Positions 9,186-19,632 of a stretch of 64,000 nucleotides of DNA are shown here, piece after piece; within the stretch, counting starts at the first letter, position 1; each line of letters opens with the position of its first letter. The notes below the pieces were generated by a model. That model saw only the letters and a list, made by a program, of their open reading frames with translations, did no database searches and was not told the origin of the DNA. The position numbers and the translations under genes were made by a program. The stretch is taken from contig CP124529.1 in NCBI GenBank assembly GCA_029953615.1, positions 5,668,494-5,732,493 on the forward strand, read 5' to 3'. This stretch comes from Pseudomonas putida. Lineage in GTDB: Bacteria > Pseudomonadota > Gammaproteobacteria > Pseudomonadales > Pseudomonadaceae.

Positions 9186-10082
9186 ATGAACGCTTTGACG
9201 CGACTGTTACTGATCTGCCACCCGGACCTGCACCCCTCGCCAGCCTTGGCGCGCGCGCAAGCGTTGGCCAAGGCCACAGGCGCCACCTTGCACCTTGTAG
9301 TACTGAGCCAACTACCGTCACGCCTGACCACCCTTGACCAGGTGCTGCGCAGCAGTGCCCGCAAACAAGACGCCGAGCACCGCAAGGCATGGTTACACGA
9401 TCAGGCGAAAGCGCTTGGCGAGCAGGGTATTACAGCCTATGCCGAAACACTGGATGACGATGACCCACTCAAGGACCTGATTCGCCTGGCGCAGCTGCAC
9501 CACGTGGAAATGCTGATCAAGGATATCCGCCACGAAACCGTCGTCAGCCGTGCCCTGCTCACACCACTGGACTGGCAGTTGCTGCGCCGTTGCCCGATTC
9601 CGTTGCACCTGGTAGCCCAGGCTGACGCGGCACTGCCTGCGCGGGTGCTGGCGGCCGTGGACCTGGTCGAACACGACGCCGCAGTGAACAAGTGCAACGA
9701 CCGTATCCTGCAGGCTGCACAGGCGCTGGCGCGGCGCTGCAAGGCACAACTGCATGTGCTCCAGGCCTATGAACCCAGCCCCAGCTTCGTCGCCTACGCC
9801 GCCGCCCCCGTAGCATGGACCGATGAAGTGGTTGAAGAGATGACGGGTAGAGCGCGGGAACGCCTGACCCGGTTCGCCGGCCACTACGGCATCAAGCCGG
9901 ACCACTTGCACCTGATACGCGGGGCTGCCCGTAGTGCCATCAGCGAATACGCCAACCAGCATGGCTTCGATGTGGTCGTCATGGGCACGCTTTACCATGA
10001 AGGGTTGACCAAGGTCATCGGCAGTACCACCGAGCAAACCCTGTACAAGGTGCATTCGAGTATTCTGGCGATCCACGGTTGA
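9186..10082 (+). CDS. Universal stress protein, two Usp domains (UspE-like)
   Basis: The 298-aa tandem Usp protein has domain 1 from NALTRLLLICHPD and domain 2 from ARVLAAVDLVEHDAAVN. It ends in VVVMGTLYHEGLTKVIGSTTEQTLY…SSILAIHG, which retains the G-x-T…IGSTTE nucleotide-loop signature. The middle LTPLDWQLLRRCPIPLHLV is the typical linker seen in UspE. It is the partner of the divergent Usp gene across the perfect FNR box. ATG 9186 follows GGAGG at 9175-9179 (6-base spacing). Confidence 0.85.
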   Translation: MNALTRLLLICHPDLHPSPALARAQALAKATGATLHLVVLSQLPSRLTTLDQVLRSSARKQDAEHRKAWLHDQAKALGEQGITAYAETLDDDDPLKDLIRLAQLHHVEMLIKDIRHETVVSRALLTPLDWQLLRRCPIPLHLVAQADAALPARVLAAVDLVEHDAAVNKCNDRILQAAQALARRCKAQLHVLQAYEPSPSFVAYAAAPVAWTDEVVEEMTGRARERLTRFAGHYGIKPDHLHLIRGAARSAISEYANQHGFDVVVMGTLYHEGLTKVIGSTTEQTLYKVHSSILAIHG

Positions 10083-10084
10083 TT

Positions 10085-10129
10085 GGCCGCCGGGTTGCAA
10101 GGCTCCGTGCCCAGGGCAAACCGGCGGCC
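10085..10129. terminator. Bidirectional hairpin between convergent genes
   Basis: GGCCGCCGGGTT (10085-10096) pairs with AAACCGGCGGCC (10118-10129) with one mismatch, enclosing a 21-base loop. It lies directly between the stops of two convergent genes. No long T-run follows on the plus strand. Confidence 0.55.
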
Positions 10130-10133
10130 CACC

Positions 10134-10625
10134 TCAATCGCGATGCCAATCGACGCTCAGGTACCGCTCACTGTCGCTGTAGCGATAGCTGCAGGCGCCG
10201 TCATAAGCGGCTTCCAGGTCATGTCCGATACGGTTGGCCAGGTGCGTGCCAGTGGTGGTCGCCACCAGTTCGTCATCCTTGCAGTCGATGGCGATCAGCC
10301 GCTCGAGCACGTGGGTCTGGCGCTCTTGCTGTTCGGCATGGAGCATGAGCTGGCGAATCTCCTGCTCATGGGTCGCGAGGAAACGGCCCGACACGCGCAC
10401 CTGGCCCGCTGCAGCATGGTCTTCGATGCGTCGGCAGGCTGGGCATACGGTCGACTCCAGCGGCCCGAGGCCGTTGGCTCCGTGCGGGTGCCATTCACCC
10501 CCGTGATAGACTGCGCCACATTGCGGGCAAAGCGCGCTGCCACCCGGGCGAAGGGGCATGGCGTAGGGGTCGAAGGGACGGGTTTTGAACAATTTGTCCT
10601 TGTGGCTTTTCTGATACTTGTCCAT
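10134..10625 (-). CDS. BCAM0308-type zinc-ribbon protein
   Basis: The 163-aa soluble protein from MDKYQKSHKDKLFKTR has a CPQC…CPAC pair (about residues 33-36 and 60-63) that should bind one zinc ion as a zinc ribbon. A charged C-terminal half follows. It resembles proteins annotated as the BCAM0308 family, found beside stress/ribosome-associated genes in proteobacteria; the biochemical role is not established. The start at 10625 is preferred since the longer frame lacks a ribosome site. It shares the FNR box at 10712 with the divergent PRPP synthetase. Confidence 0.65.
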   Translation of the reverse strand: MDKYQKSHKDKLFKTRPFDPYAMPLRPGGSALCPQCGAVYHGGEWHPHGANGLGPLESTVCPACRRIEDHAAAGQVRVSGRFLATHEQEIRQLMLHAEQQERQTHVLERLIAIDCKDDELVATTTGTHLANRIGHDLEAAYDGACSYRYSDSERYLSVDWHRD

Positions 10626-10711
10626 CGGCGTGCTCGCTGTACGGATTGTGAGGATCGCAGCCCTTGGCATGCGTTGACCTGCACAGTGTCCGCCCATGGG
10701 CCACGCTGTAC

Positions 10712-10725
10712 TTGATAATCGTCAA
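10712..10725 (+). promoter_or_regulatory. FNR/Anr box between divergent genes
   Basis: TTGAT-AATC-GTCAA differs from the ideal palindrome at one position. It is 87 bases from the zinc-ribbon gene start and 56 bases upstream of the PRPP synthetase ATG. Confidence 0.75.
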
Positions 10726-10780
10726 ACCCAGCGCTGCCACGCCGCTTATGTTTCCGATAACGATCCAGGGAGCACCGCGC

Positions 10781-11728
10781 ATGAACACCACAGCGCCATT
10801 GATGTTCGCATTGCAAGGGAGCGAGGGTTATGGCGATGCCGTTGCCCGACGCCTGGGCGTCACGCTGTCGGCACATGAAGAGCGAGACTATGAGGACGGC
10901 GAACACAAGTGCTGGCCCATGGAACCGGTCGAGGGGCGAAACGCCGTCGTTTTCCACTCGCTTTATGGTGACACGCACCACAGCGCTCACGACAAACTGT
11001 GCCGGCTACTGTTCTTCTGTGGCGCGCTCAAGGATGCTGGCGCCAGCCAGGTGACAGCCGTGACGCCCTATCTGTGCTACGGGCGCAAGGACCGCAAAGT
11101 GGAATTTCAGGATTCGACCATTACCCGTCACGTGGCTCGCCTGATGGAAAGCTGCGGCATCGACCGGGTGGTGGCGCTGGATGTGCATAATCCCAGCGCG
11201 TTCGACAACGCCTACCGGATCCCGGCCTGGAACCTCACCTGCGTACAGCTGTTTGCCGAGCGCCTGGCTCCACTGCTTGCCGAGCAGGTCATCACGGTGG
11301 TGTCGCCGGACATGGGCGGTATCAAGCGCGCCGAACAGTTTCGCCAGGCACTGGCCCATTTGCTCGCGCGCCCGGTCGCCATGGCCATGGTGGAAAAGCA
11401 CCGGCAACACACACAGCTCAGCGGCGAGTGCCTGGTAGGTAATGTGGCTGGCAGCACGGTCGTGCTGTTTGACGACATGATCAGTACCGGCCAGACACTG
11501 TTGCGGGCCGCACACGCCTGCCGTCGAGGCGGTGCATCGCGCATTCTGGCTGCCGCCACCCACGGTCTGTTCACCGCCGCAGCAACGCTGTTCGAAAGCG
11601 GGATGTTCGACCGCATCCTGGTCGCCGACAGCATCACGCCCTTTCGCCTGCCCGCCGCTTGCCGGGCCCAGCTGGACATCGTCGACAGCAGCGCCCTGGT
11701 CGCCGAGCGCCTCATGCCTATGATGTAG
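10781..11728 (+). CDS. Ribose-phosphate pyrophosphokinase paralogue
   Basis: The 315-aa protein makes PRPP from ribose-5-phosphate and ATP. Family marks are FHSLYGDTHHSAHDKLCRLLFF, VTPYLCYGRKDRK (ATP site), VVSPDMGGIKRAEQF and the PRPP loop VVLFDDMISTGQTLL. The housekeeping enzyme has DDxIDTAGT; here DMISTGQT is shorter, as in archaeal-like or divergent class members. Pseudomonas has a standard prs elsewhere with the ispE region, so this is a second, FNR-linked copy. With two phosphoribosyltransferases in the island it suggests PRPP-based nucleobase recycling. Start at ATG 10781 with AGGGA upstream. Confidence 0.85.
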   Translation: MNTTAPLMFALQGSEGYGDAVARRLGVTLSAHEERDYEDGEHKCWPMEPVEGRNAVVFHSLYGDTHHSAHDKLCRLLFFCGALKDAGASQVTAVTPYLCYGRKDRKVEFQDSTITRHVARLMESCGIDRVVALDVHNPSAFDNAYRIPAWNLTCVQLFAERLAPLLAEQVITVVSPDMGGIKRAEQFRQALAHLLARPVAMAMVEKHRQHTQLSGECLVGNVAGSTVVLFDDMISTGQTLLRAAHACRRGGASRILAAATHGLFTAAATLFESGMFDRILVADSITPFRLPAACRAQLDIVDSSALVAERLMPMM

Positions 11729-11742
11729 CCAGCCGCATAGTC

Positions 11743-12633
11743 CTACACCACCAGGATATTGCAAGGCACCTGGTACAACACATGCTCGGTGGTGCTGCCG
11801 AACAGACGGTCCAGTCCCCGTGCGATGGGTCGGCCCATGACCAGCACGTCCACCGGCTGTGACTCGACGTATTCGCCAAGCACCGCGACCGGGCGGCCCA
11901 GCACGAAGTGGCAGCGTTCCGGTGGCGCCCCGAAGCGCTCGGCCAGTTTCTTGAAATCTTCCTCCAGCGCCTGGCGCAAAGGCCCGGCAATGTCACCGAT
12001 GGCCCAGGCGGCATAGCCCATGTCGCCCATGTAGGCCATCGACAGATCGCAGGCGTGCAGGAGGTCCAGTTGCGCCCCGGTCTGCAAGGCCAGTGCACTG
12101 GCCTGCTGGACGATATTGTCATTTCGGGCCTGCCCCTCATCGGAGGTATCAGCCACGTCCACCGCCGCCACGACCTGGAGTGGCAACGCCGGCCGGCTGG
12201 CACCGAGCAAGTAGATCGGGACCGGACAGTGGCGCAACAGCTGCCAGTCAAGCGACGTGAAAAAGGCGCGCTTGAGCACAGGCTCATGCTCCACCTGTTT
12301 GAGCAGCAAGTCTGGTTGCATCTCCAGCACGTGCTGCAGAATGTCATCCTGCAGGTCGTTGCTCCAGGCCACCTCGGTCGTTACCTGCACGCCAGAGGCA
12401 CGCAGCGCGTTTGCCTGGGCTTCCAATTGTTCCTGCTGAGCCTGCCGGTAAGCCTCCCGCTCCGTTTGACGCTTACCGGACTCCAGCAACCAGAGTTTGT
12501 CCAATGATTCGAGCAAGGCGACGATGTGCAGGCTGGCCGATGCAGACTTTGCCAGTGCAACGGCCTGCTCCAGGGCGATCGCCTGGTGCAGCATCGGGCG
12601 CATGATCAGCAACAGACGTTGATAGTGGCTCAT
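11743..12633 (-). CDS. Universal stress protein, two Usp domains
   Basis: The 296-aa tandem Usp protein begins MSHYQRLLLIMRPMLHQAIA; the second domain begins near LQVVAAVDVADTSDEGQ. It ends DVLVMGRPIARGLDRLFGSTTEHVLYQVPCNILVV, with the G-x2-R…GSTTEH loop conserved. The start at 12633 has GGAGG at a 5-base spacing. It lies directly downstream of the groEL paralogue (28 bases), so it is probably read from the FNR box at 14355. Confidence 0.85.
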   Translation of the reverse strand: MSHYQRLLLIMRPMLHQAIALEQAVALAKSASASLHIVALLESLDKLWLLESGKRQTEREAYRQAQQEQLEAQANALRASGVQVTTEVAWSNDLQDDILQHVLEMQPDLLLKQVEHEPVLKRAFFTSLDWQLLRHCPVPIYLLGASRPALPLQVVAAVDVADTSDEGQARNDNIVQQASALALQTGAQLDLLHACDLSMAYMGDMGYAAWAIGDIAGPLRQALEEDFKKLAERFGAPPERCHFVLGRPVAVLGEYVESQPVDVLVMGRPIARGLDRLFGSTTEHVLYQVPCNILVV

Positions 12634-12661
12634 GATTGCCTCCAACGGTGGGCCGGCCTGA

Positions 12662-14281
12662 TCACTCAGGCATCGGGGGTTGCATCAGGGGTGCGGTCTT
12701 TTCCGGGATATCGGTCATGGTGGCTTCGGTCAGCAGCAGAATGCTGGCAACCGAGACCGCATTTTCGAGTGCGACGCGCACCACTTTCGTAGGGTCGATG
12801 ATGCCCGCCTCGTACATGTCGACGTACGTATTGGCTGCGGCATCGAAGCCGATGCTGCCCGTTTCGGCCAGCATGCGAGCCACCACGACGCCCGCATCCA
12901 CGGCGGAATTTTCAGCGATCGTCCGTGCTGGCGCTTCCAGTGCCCGGCGCAGGATCTGCAGCCCCGTGCGCATGTCGCCTTCATGGTTGAGCTCCTCGGC
13001 AAGCAAGGCTGGCACAGCCTTGAGCAAGGCAAAGCCACCACCGGGCACGATGCCCTCGGCAATCGCTGCGCGGGTAGCCGCCAATGCGTCATCCAGGGCG
13101 TCCTTGCGCGCTTTCATCTCGGCTTCGGAAGGTGCGCCCACGCGGATGACCGCCACCCCACCGGCAAGCCTGGCCAGACGCTCCTGAAGTTTCTCCCGGT
13201 CGTAATCACTGGTGCTGGATGCGATCTGCGCACGGATTTGCGCGACACGATCAGCCACGGCTTCTCGCGTCCCCTTACCTCCGACCAGTGCGGTGCTGTC
13301 TTTAAGCACCACTGCACGGTGCACCTGGCCCAGCTGGGACAGTTGCAGGTGGTCGAGATTGACGCCCAGCTCAGCCGAAACCACCGTGGCACCGGTGAGT
13401 ACGGCTATGTCCTGGAGCATTTCCTTGCGCCGATCACCATACCCGGGAGCCTTCACCGCCACGGCGCGCAACACTCCGCGAATCTGGTTGACCACCAGTG
13501 TGGTCAAGGCTTCGCCGTCGATGTCCTCGGCGATCACCATCAACGGCTGGCCGCTCTTGGCCACCTGTTCGAGCAGTGGCAGCAGGTCAGCCAGCGCACC
13601 AATCTTGTGATCGCACAGCAGTACACACGCATCGGTGAGTTCAACCTGCATCTTTTCGGTGTCGGTGACAAAGTACGGGGACACGTACCCCCTGTCGAAA
13701 CGCATGCCATCCATGATGTCGACCACGGTTTCGGTGGTCTTGGATTCCTCCACGCTCACCACGCCTTCCACCCCGACCTTTTCCAGGGCGTCGGCGACCA
13801 GCTGACCGATCAAGGGGTCGTTGTGGGCGGACAATGTGGCCACCTGGGCTTTTTCCCGGATCGTGTTGACCGCACGCGACTGCGCCAGCAATGCCGCCTG
13901 AACCAGCGCCAGGCCCTTGTCCAGGCCGCGCTTGAGGTCGATGGCACTGGCCCCGGCCACTACATTTCTGACGCCATCGGCAAGAATTGCCTGGGCCAGG
14001 ACCGTCGCCGTGCTAGTGCCATCGCCGACCGCCTCCGCCGTGCGCTCGGCTGCCTGGCGCAGCATCTGGGCGCCGAGGTTCTCCTCAGCGTCCTGCAAGT
14101 CGACACGCTTGGCGATGGACACGCCATCGTTACAGACAGTCGGGCGACCCCAGGTGCTCTGCATCAGCACCGACTTCGACTTGGGGCCCAAGGTGACGCG
14201 TACGGCATCGGCAAGCTGGGTGGCGCCACTGAGGATCTTCTCCCGCGCTGCTGACCGAAAGAGGATTTTGCTGTGCGGCAT
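12662..14281 (-). CDS. groEL: GroEL-type chaperonin paralogue
   Basis: The 539-aa protein aligns along the whole of GroEL: VTLGPKSKSVLMQ, NDGVSIAKRV, GDGTSTATVLAQAI (ATP/Mg site, DGTTT of E. coli changed to DGTST), VEESKTTETVVDIMDGMRFD, and the hinge ATRAAIAEGIVPGGGFALL with its catalytic Asp. It lacks the Gly-Gly-Met tail and no groES is adjacent, so it would need co-chaperonin from the main operon. The ATG at 14281 is preferred over the longer frame, which would consume the perfect FNR box. A low-oxygen-induced second chaperonin is the likely role. Confidence 0.9.
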   Translation of the reverse strand: MPHSKILFRSAAREKILSGATQLADAVRVTLGPKSKSVLMQSTWGRPTVCNDGVSIAKRVDLQDAEENLGAQMLRQAAERTAEAVGDGTSTATVLAQAILADGVRNVVAGASAIDLKRGLDKGLALVQAALLAQSRAVNTIREKAQVATLSAHNDPLIGQLVADALEKVGVEGVVSVEESKTTETVVDIMDGMRFDRGYVSPYFVTDTEKMQVELTDACVLLCDHKIGALADLLPLLEQVAKSGQPLMVIAEDIDGEALTTLVVNQIRGVLRAVAVKAPGYGDRRKEMLQDIAVLTGATVVSAELGVNLDHLQLSQLGQVHRAVVLKDSTALVGGKGTREAVADRVAQIRAQIASSTSDYDREKLQERLARLAGGVAVIRVGAPSEAEMKARKDALDDALAATRAAIAEGIVPGGGFALLKAVPALLAEELNHEGDMRTGLQILRRALEAPARTIAENSAVDAGVVVARMLAETGSIGFDAAANTYVDMYEAGIIDPTKVVRVALENAVSVASILLLTEATMTDIPEKTAPLMQPPMPE

Positions 14282-14354
14282 GATTTTCAGCTCCCGTGCA
14301 GGGCAGCGTGATTGACTGCTGCTGCCAGCATCCGGCTTACGCCGCCCTTGGCGC

Positions 14355-14368
14355 TTGATTTTTATCAA
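14355..14368 (-). promoter_or_regulatory. Perfect FNR/Anr box upstream of groEL paralogue
   Basis: TTGATTTTTATCAA is an exact palindrome match, 74 bases upstream of the groEL-type ATG at 14281. Confidence 0.85.
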
Positions 14369-14392
14369 GCGTGCGAATGCCTGCAGCGTCGC

Positions 14393-16675
14393 TCAATGTT
14401 TGTCGAGGTACCGATACAAGGCTTCTTCCTGGTCGAAATGCAATTTCGCCAAGGTATCCAGGCGTATGAGCTGGTGCTGGATTTCGTCGGCGCTCGGGTT
14501 GGCAGCGGCCTGGGTGAAATCTTCGCTCATGCGCGTCAGCAAATGGATCAGCCTGAACATTTCCCGGTGGGTATGGCTGAGCGGCGAGAGCGGATCCTCG
14601 CCCCCCATGTAGCGGCTCAACAGGGGGTACAGCCGCTGCTCGTCGTCCCGCTCATGGCGCTCCAGCAAGCCATGCAGGGCGGCAACCAGGCGCCCGAGGT
14701 CGGCCCGCGCCTGCGGCGCAGGGCGGCTGGCAAAGTCCCGCGCCATCTGGCTCAGTTCGGTCAACAACCCGTCCAGCTGCCGATGCTCGTCATGCATGCG
14801 CTGCAGGCTCACGGCCGGCAACCCGTTGCGGCCATCGCCGGCGACCGGGCCGAGGGCGCGCAGGGCATTGAGGATGATCAACAGGTCGATGCCTTCCTGC
14901 AGTACCGCCCCCATCACCGCAGGCAGGTAGCCGGCCGCAGCGAACAGCATGGCCAGCAGCGAGAGGCTCATGCCCACCCACACGCCTTGCCGGGCAATGC
15001 GCACGGCGTGTCGGGCGATGTCGATCGCTTCGATCAAGCGATCCAGCCTGTCGACCAGCAAGACCACGCCAGCTGACTGCGCCGAGGCCGTCACGCCGGA
15101 CGCACCCATGGCAACCCCGACATCGGCAGCAGCCAGTGCCGGCGCATCATTGATGCCATCACCGACCATCAGCGTCGGGCCTTTCTGGCGACCTTCCTGA
15201 ACCAGGCGGACCTTATCCTGCGGTGAGAGGCCAGAGCGAAGCGCATCGATACCCGCCGTCAATGCGATCATTTGCGCCGTCTGGGGGCGGTCACCAGTCA
15301 GCATGACAACCTTGTCGATCCCGCGTGCCCGAAGCCGACGCAGGGTCTGGGGTGTTTCCCGACGCACATCGTCGGCCAGTCGCAACATCGCCTTCAATTG
15401 GCCATCCACGGCCACGAAACTGCCACTGCTGGCCAGATAGTCCAACTGCTGCAAGCATGCCTGTGCCCAATGGCCCGCATCCCTGCCCTGCTGCACGTAA
15501 TCCAGCAGCCCCAAGCGCACGGCTTTGCCTTGCACCTGGCCGGCCAACCCTTGGCCTGGAGCCTCCTGCACCTGTTCCGGCGCCGTCAGGGTAAGGCCCC
15601 GTGCGAGGGCAGCGTCGACAATAGCCCGAGCGATCGGATGGGTGGATGCCTGGGCCAACGACGCGGCCCACTGCAGAATCTGCAGCGGCGCGCCCTCCCC
15701 GTTGAGCTCGATCGATTGCAACCGGGCATGACCGCTGGTCAAGGTACCGGTCTTGTCGAGAAAGACCTGGCGGACCCCGGCGAGCGCCTCCAGTACCGCG
15801 CCATCGCGCACCAGAATGCTACGCCGCGCCGCTCGCGAGATGCCCGACAGCACGGCAATCGGCACCGCCAATATCAGCGGGCAGGGCGTGGCGACCACCA
15901 GCACCGCCAGCACGCGCTGCGGGTCGCCACTGGCCCACCAGGCAAGCGCGGCGATCAGCAACGTCAGCGGGATGAAGGCCAGCGCGTAGCGGTCAGCCAG
16001 GCGCACGAAGGGTGCGCGTGACTGGCGTGCCGTCTCGGCCAGGCGCACGATGCCGGCATAGGTGCTTTGCGCCGCGGTCTGCGTGGCCACCAGCAGCAAC
16101 GGCGCGCCGGCGTTGCACACCCCGCTGGCCACCGACTCGCCGCAATGGCGAGTGACGGGTAACGACTCCCCGGTCAGTGCCGCCTCGTCCAGCGTGGCCA
16201 GTGGACTCTGCAGGCGCCCGTCCACTGGCACGATTTCACCCAGGCGCACCAGCACGGCCTGACCTGGCCTGACCTGGTCCACCGCAACCTCACGCAGCCC
16301 GTCCTGTTCCTGGACCCAGGCACGTTGCGGCGCGCGGTCGATCAGCGCGCGCAGTTCGCGCTCGGCATGACGCACGCTGAACGCTTCAAGTGCGCGGCCA
16401 GTGGCCAGCATCAGCGCCACCACCGCAGCCACCAGCATGTTCTCCAGGGCCAGCGCGGCGCCGATCGACAACAAGGCAATCAGGTCGATACCCGCCTCGC
16501 CTCTGGCCATGCGCCTGAGCATTTCCACCGCCAGGACCCCGGCCATTACCATGCCGCCAGTTGCCCAGACCAACGCGGCCCAGGCGGGCCGCTGCGCCGC
16601 ATAGGCCACGCCGCCAGTCAGCAAGGCCAGCAGGCAGATCCCCAACAGTACGGGGTCGAGCCATCGACGTGGCAT
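14393..16675 (-). CDS. Heavy-metal P-type ATPase fused to a C-terminal hemerythrin domain
   Basis: The 760-aa protein has no N-terminal metal-binding domain. The ATPase part spans about residues 1-610: TGESLPV (168-174), membrane motif TPCPL (263-267) where most P1B pumps have CPC, phosphorylation site DKTGTLT (Asp307), STHPIARAI and GDGINDAPAL. From about residue 627 a hemerythrin HHE-type four-helix domain follows: H628, H631, H668, H674 with acidic neighbours, H701, H703, H711 and a final H746-x3-E750. Such domains bind a di-iron centre that senses or binds oxygen or NO. The fusion suggests a pump gated by oxygen, NO or iron. Metal specificity is unknown. Confidence 0.88.
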   Translation of the reverse strand: MPRRWLDPVLLGICLLALLTGGVAYAAQRPAWAALVWATGGMVMAGVLAVEMLRRMARGEAGIDLIALLSIGAALALENMLVAAVVALMLATGRALEAFSVRHAERELRALIDRAPQRAWVQEQDGLREVAVDQVRPGQAVLVRLGEIVPVDGRLQSPLATLDEAALTGESLPVTRHCGESVASGVCNAGAPLLLVATQTAAQSTYAGIVRLAETARQSRAPFVRLADRYALAFIPLTLLIAALAWWASGDPQRVLAVLVVATPCPLILAVPIAVLSGISRAARRSILVRDGAVLEALAGVRQVFLDKTGTLTSGHARLQSIELNGEGAPLQILQWAASLAQASTHPIARAIVDAALARGLTLTAPEQVQEAPGQGLAGQVQGKAVRLGLLDYVQQGRDAGHWAQACLQQLDYLASSGSFVAVDGQLKAMLRLADDVRRETPQTLRRLRARGIDKVVMLTGDRPQTAQMIALTAGIDALRSGLSPQDKVRLVQEGRQKGPTLMVGDGINDAPALAAADVGVAMGASGVTASAQSAGVVLLVDRLDRLIEAIDIARHAVRIARQGVWVGMSLSLLAMLFAAAGYLPAVMGAVLQEGIDLLIILNALRALGPVAGDGRNGLPAVSLQRMHDEHRQLDGLLTELSQMARDFASRPAPQARADLGRLVAALHGLLERHERDDEQRLYPLLSRYMGGEDPLSPLSHTHREMFRLIHLLTRMSEDFTQAAANPSADEIQHQLIRLDTLAKLHFDQEEALYRYLDKH

Positions 16676-16681
16676 GGCGGG

Positions 16682-16936
16682 CTACTTGCGTCTGGCCTGC
16701 TGGCGCAGTTGCTGCACCTCGTCCTGGGCCTGGGTTGCCCGCCGTAGCGCCTCGTTGGCAGTCTGCTCGACCAGATCGATGCGGTAACACACTTGATCGG
16801 CGCGCAACCTCGCAGTGGCGGCGTTGTTCTCCGCTGACTCCAGGCGCGCATCGTACTCCTCGGCGCGCCACGCCGTGCAGCCTGAAACAGCAATCAGCAG
16901 CAGGCTTGCCCACCCGCAAAGCACATAACGTCGCAT
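16682..16936 (-). CDS. Small lipoprotein with alanine-rich coiled coil
   Basis: The 84-aa protein from MRRYVLCGWA has a short signal peptide and lipobox (LIAVSGC, Cys about residue 20). The remaining 64 residues form heptad-like helices rich in Ala, Arg and Glu (RLESAENNAATARLRADQ), similar to Lpp/OprI-type envelope lipoproteins. It sits 6 bases upstream of the hemerythrin-ATPase gene and is probably the first gene of that operon. It starts about 60 bases from the FNR-like box at 16997. Confidence 0.75.
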   Translation of the reverse strand: MRRYVLCGWASLLLIAVSGCTAWRAEEYDARLESAENNAATARLRADQVCYRIDLVEQTANEALRRATQAQDEVQQLRQQARRK

Positions 16937-16996
16937 GTCCGTACCCTCATGCATGCCCAGGACACGCTGAGTATCGATGGCGGCGTGCGCCGCAGC

Positions 16997-17010
16997 CTGA
17001 CATTTGTCAA
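16997..17010 (+). promoter_or_regulatory. FNR/Anr-like box between divergent operons
   Basis: CTGAC-ATTT-GTCAA matches 7 of 10 fixed positions of the FNR palindrome. It lies 61 bases from the lipoprotein start and 79 bases upstream of the BON-domain gene start. Confidence 0.55.
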
Positions 17011-17088
17011 TCGCGCTGGCCGGCACAAGGGTAGAAACAAGGGCTCAGGGCACTTCAGCCCCTTCCCTGACCGCTACCGGAGCCGATC

Positions 17089-17736
17089 ATGAACGACCTT
17101 GACTTGCGAGACCTTGTGCTCGAAGAGCTGGAATTCAAACCCGATATCAACGCCGCCAGCATCGGTGTGACGGTGCAGGATGGTGTAGTCACCCTCTCCG
17201 GGCACGTCAGCAGCTACGCCCAGAAAGTCAGTGCCGAACGCACGGTCAAGGCCATGAAAGGCGTGCGCGGCCTGGCCGAGGAAATAGAGGTACGCCTGAA
17301 CAAACTCGAAGGTACCGCTGACGACACCATTGCCAGCCGTGCCCTGAACATCATCGCCTGGAGCTCGGACGCCAACGTGGAAGGCATCAAGGTCACCGTG
17401 CAGAAAGGGACGGTGACCCTGGAAGGCCAACTCGATTGGCAATACCAGAAGGAGGTGATCGAACAGGCGGTCTGGCGCCTGTCGGGCGTGGTCGGCGTGC
17501 ACAACCGCATCACCCTGAAAGCCCGGGCCGACGCGGTCGATATCAAGCGCCACATCGAAGACGCACTCAAGCGCAGCGCCGAAATCCAGGCCGAAGGCAT
17601 CCGCGTCACGGTCAACGGTGGCGTGGTCAAGCTGGAAGGCAAGGTCCACTTGCTGCGTGAGCGAGAAGTGGTCGAGCGTGCGGCCTGGTCGGTGCCGGGC
17701 GTCAGCAAGGTCGAAGATTATCTGTTGATCGCCTAG
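17089..17736 (+). CDS. Triple BON-domain protein
   Basis: The 215-aa protein has three BON repeats of about 70 residues. Each has the IxVTVQDGVVTLSGHV-type core and a VxGVxxVxN/E ending: GVTVQDGVVTLSGHV, KVTVQKGTVTLEGQL, and RVTVNGGVVKLEGKV. There is no signal peptide, so it should be cytoplasmic, unlike OsmY. BON domains bind phospholipid or associate with envelope stress proteins. It starts a three-gene run with FtsH and a K+ channel behind an FNR-like box. Confidence 0.88.
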   Translation: MNDLDLRDLVLEELEFKPDINAASIGVTVQDGVVTLSGHVSSYAQKVSAERTVKAMKGVRGLAEEIEVRLNKLEGTADDTIASRALNIIAWSSDANVEGIKVTVQKGTVTLEGQLDWQYQKEVIEQAVWRLSGVVGVHNRITLKARADAVDIKRHIEDALKRSAEIQAEGIRVTVNGGVVKLEGKVHLLREREVVERAAWSVPGVSKVEDYLLIA

Positions 17737-17762
17737 CGCCGCCGCGCCGAGGAGAGATGGCC

Positions 17763-19604
<1,842 letters not shown>

Positions 19605-19632
19605 ACCGTCAATCCTGGCCAGGGTACCCGCC

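Noticed and set aside
12680..14254. A 524-codon open frame on the plus strand opposite groEL
   Set aside because: High GC third-position shadow of the chaperonin gene; residues are His/Gln/Arg-rich with no motif.
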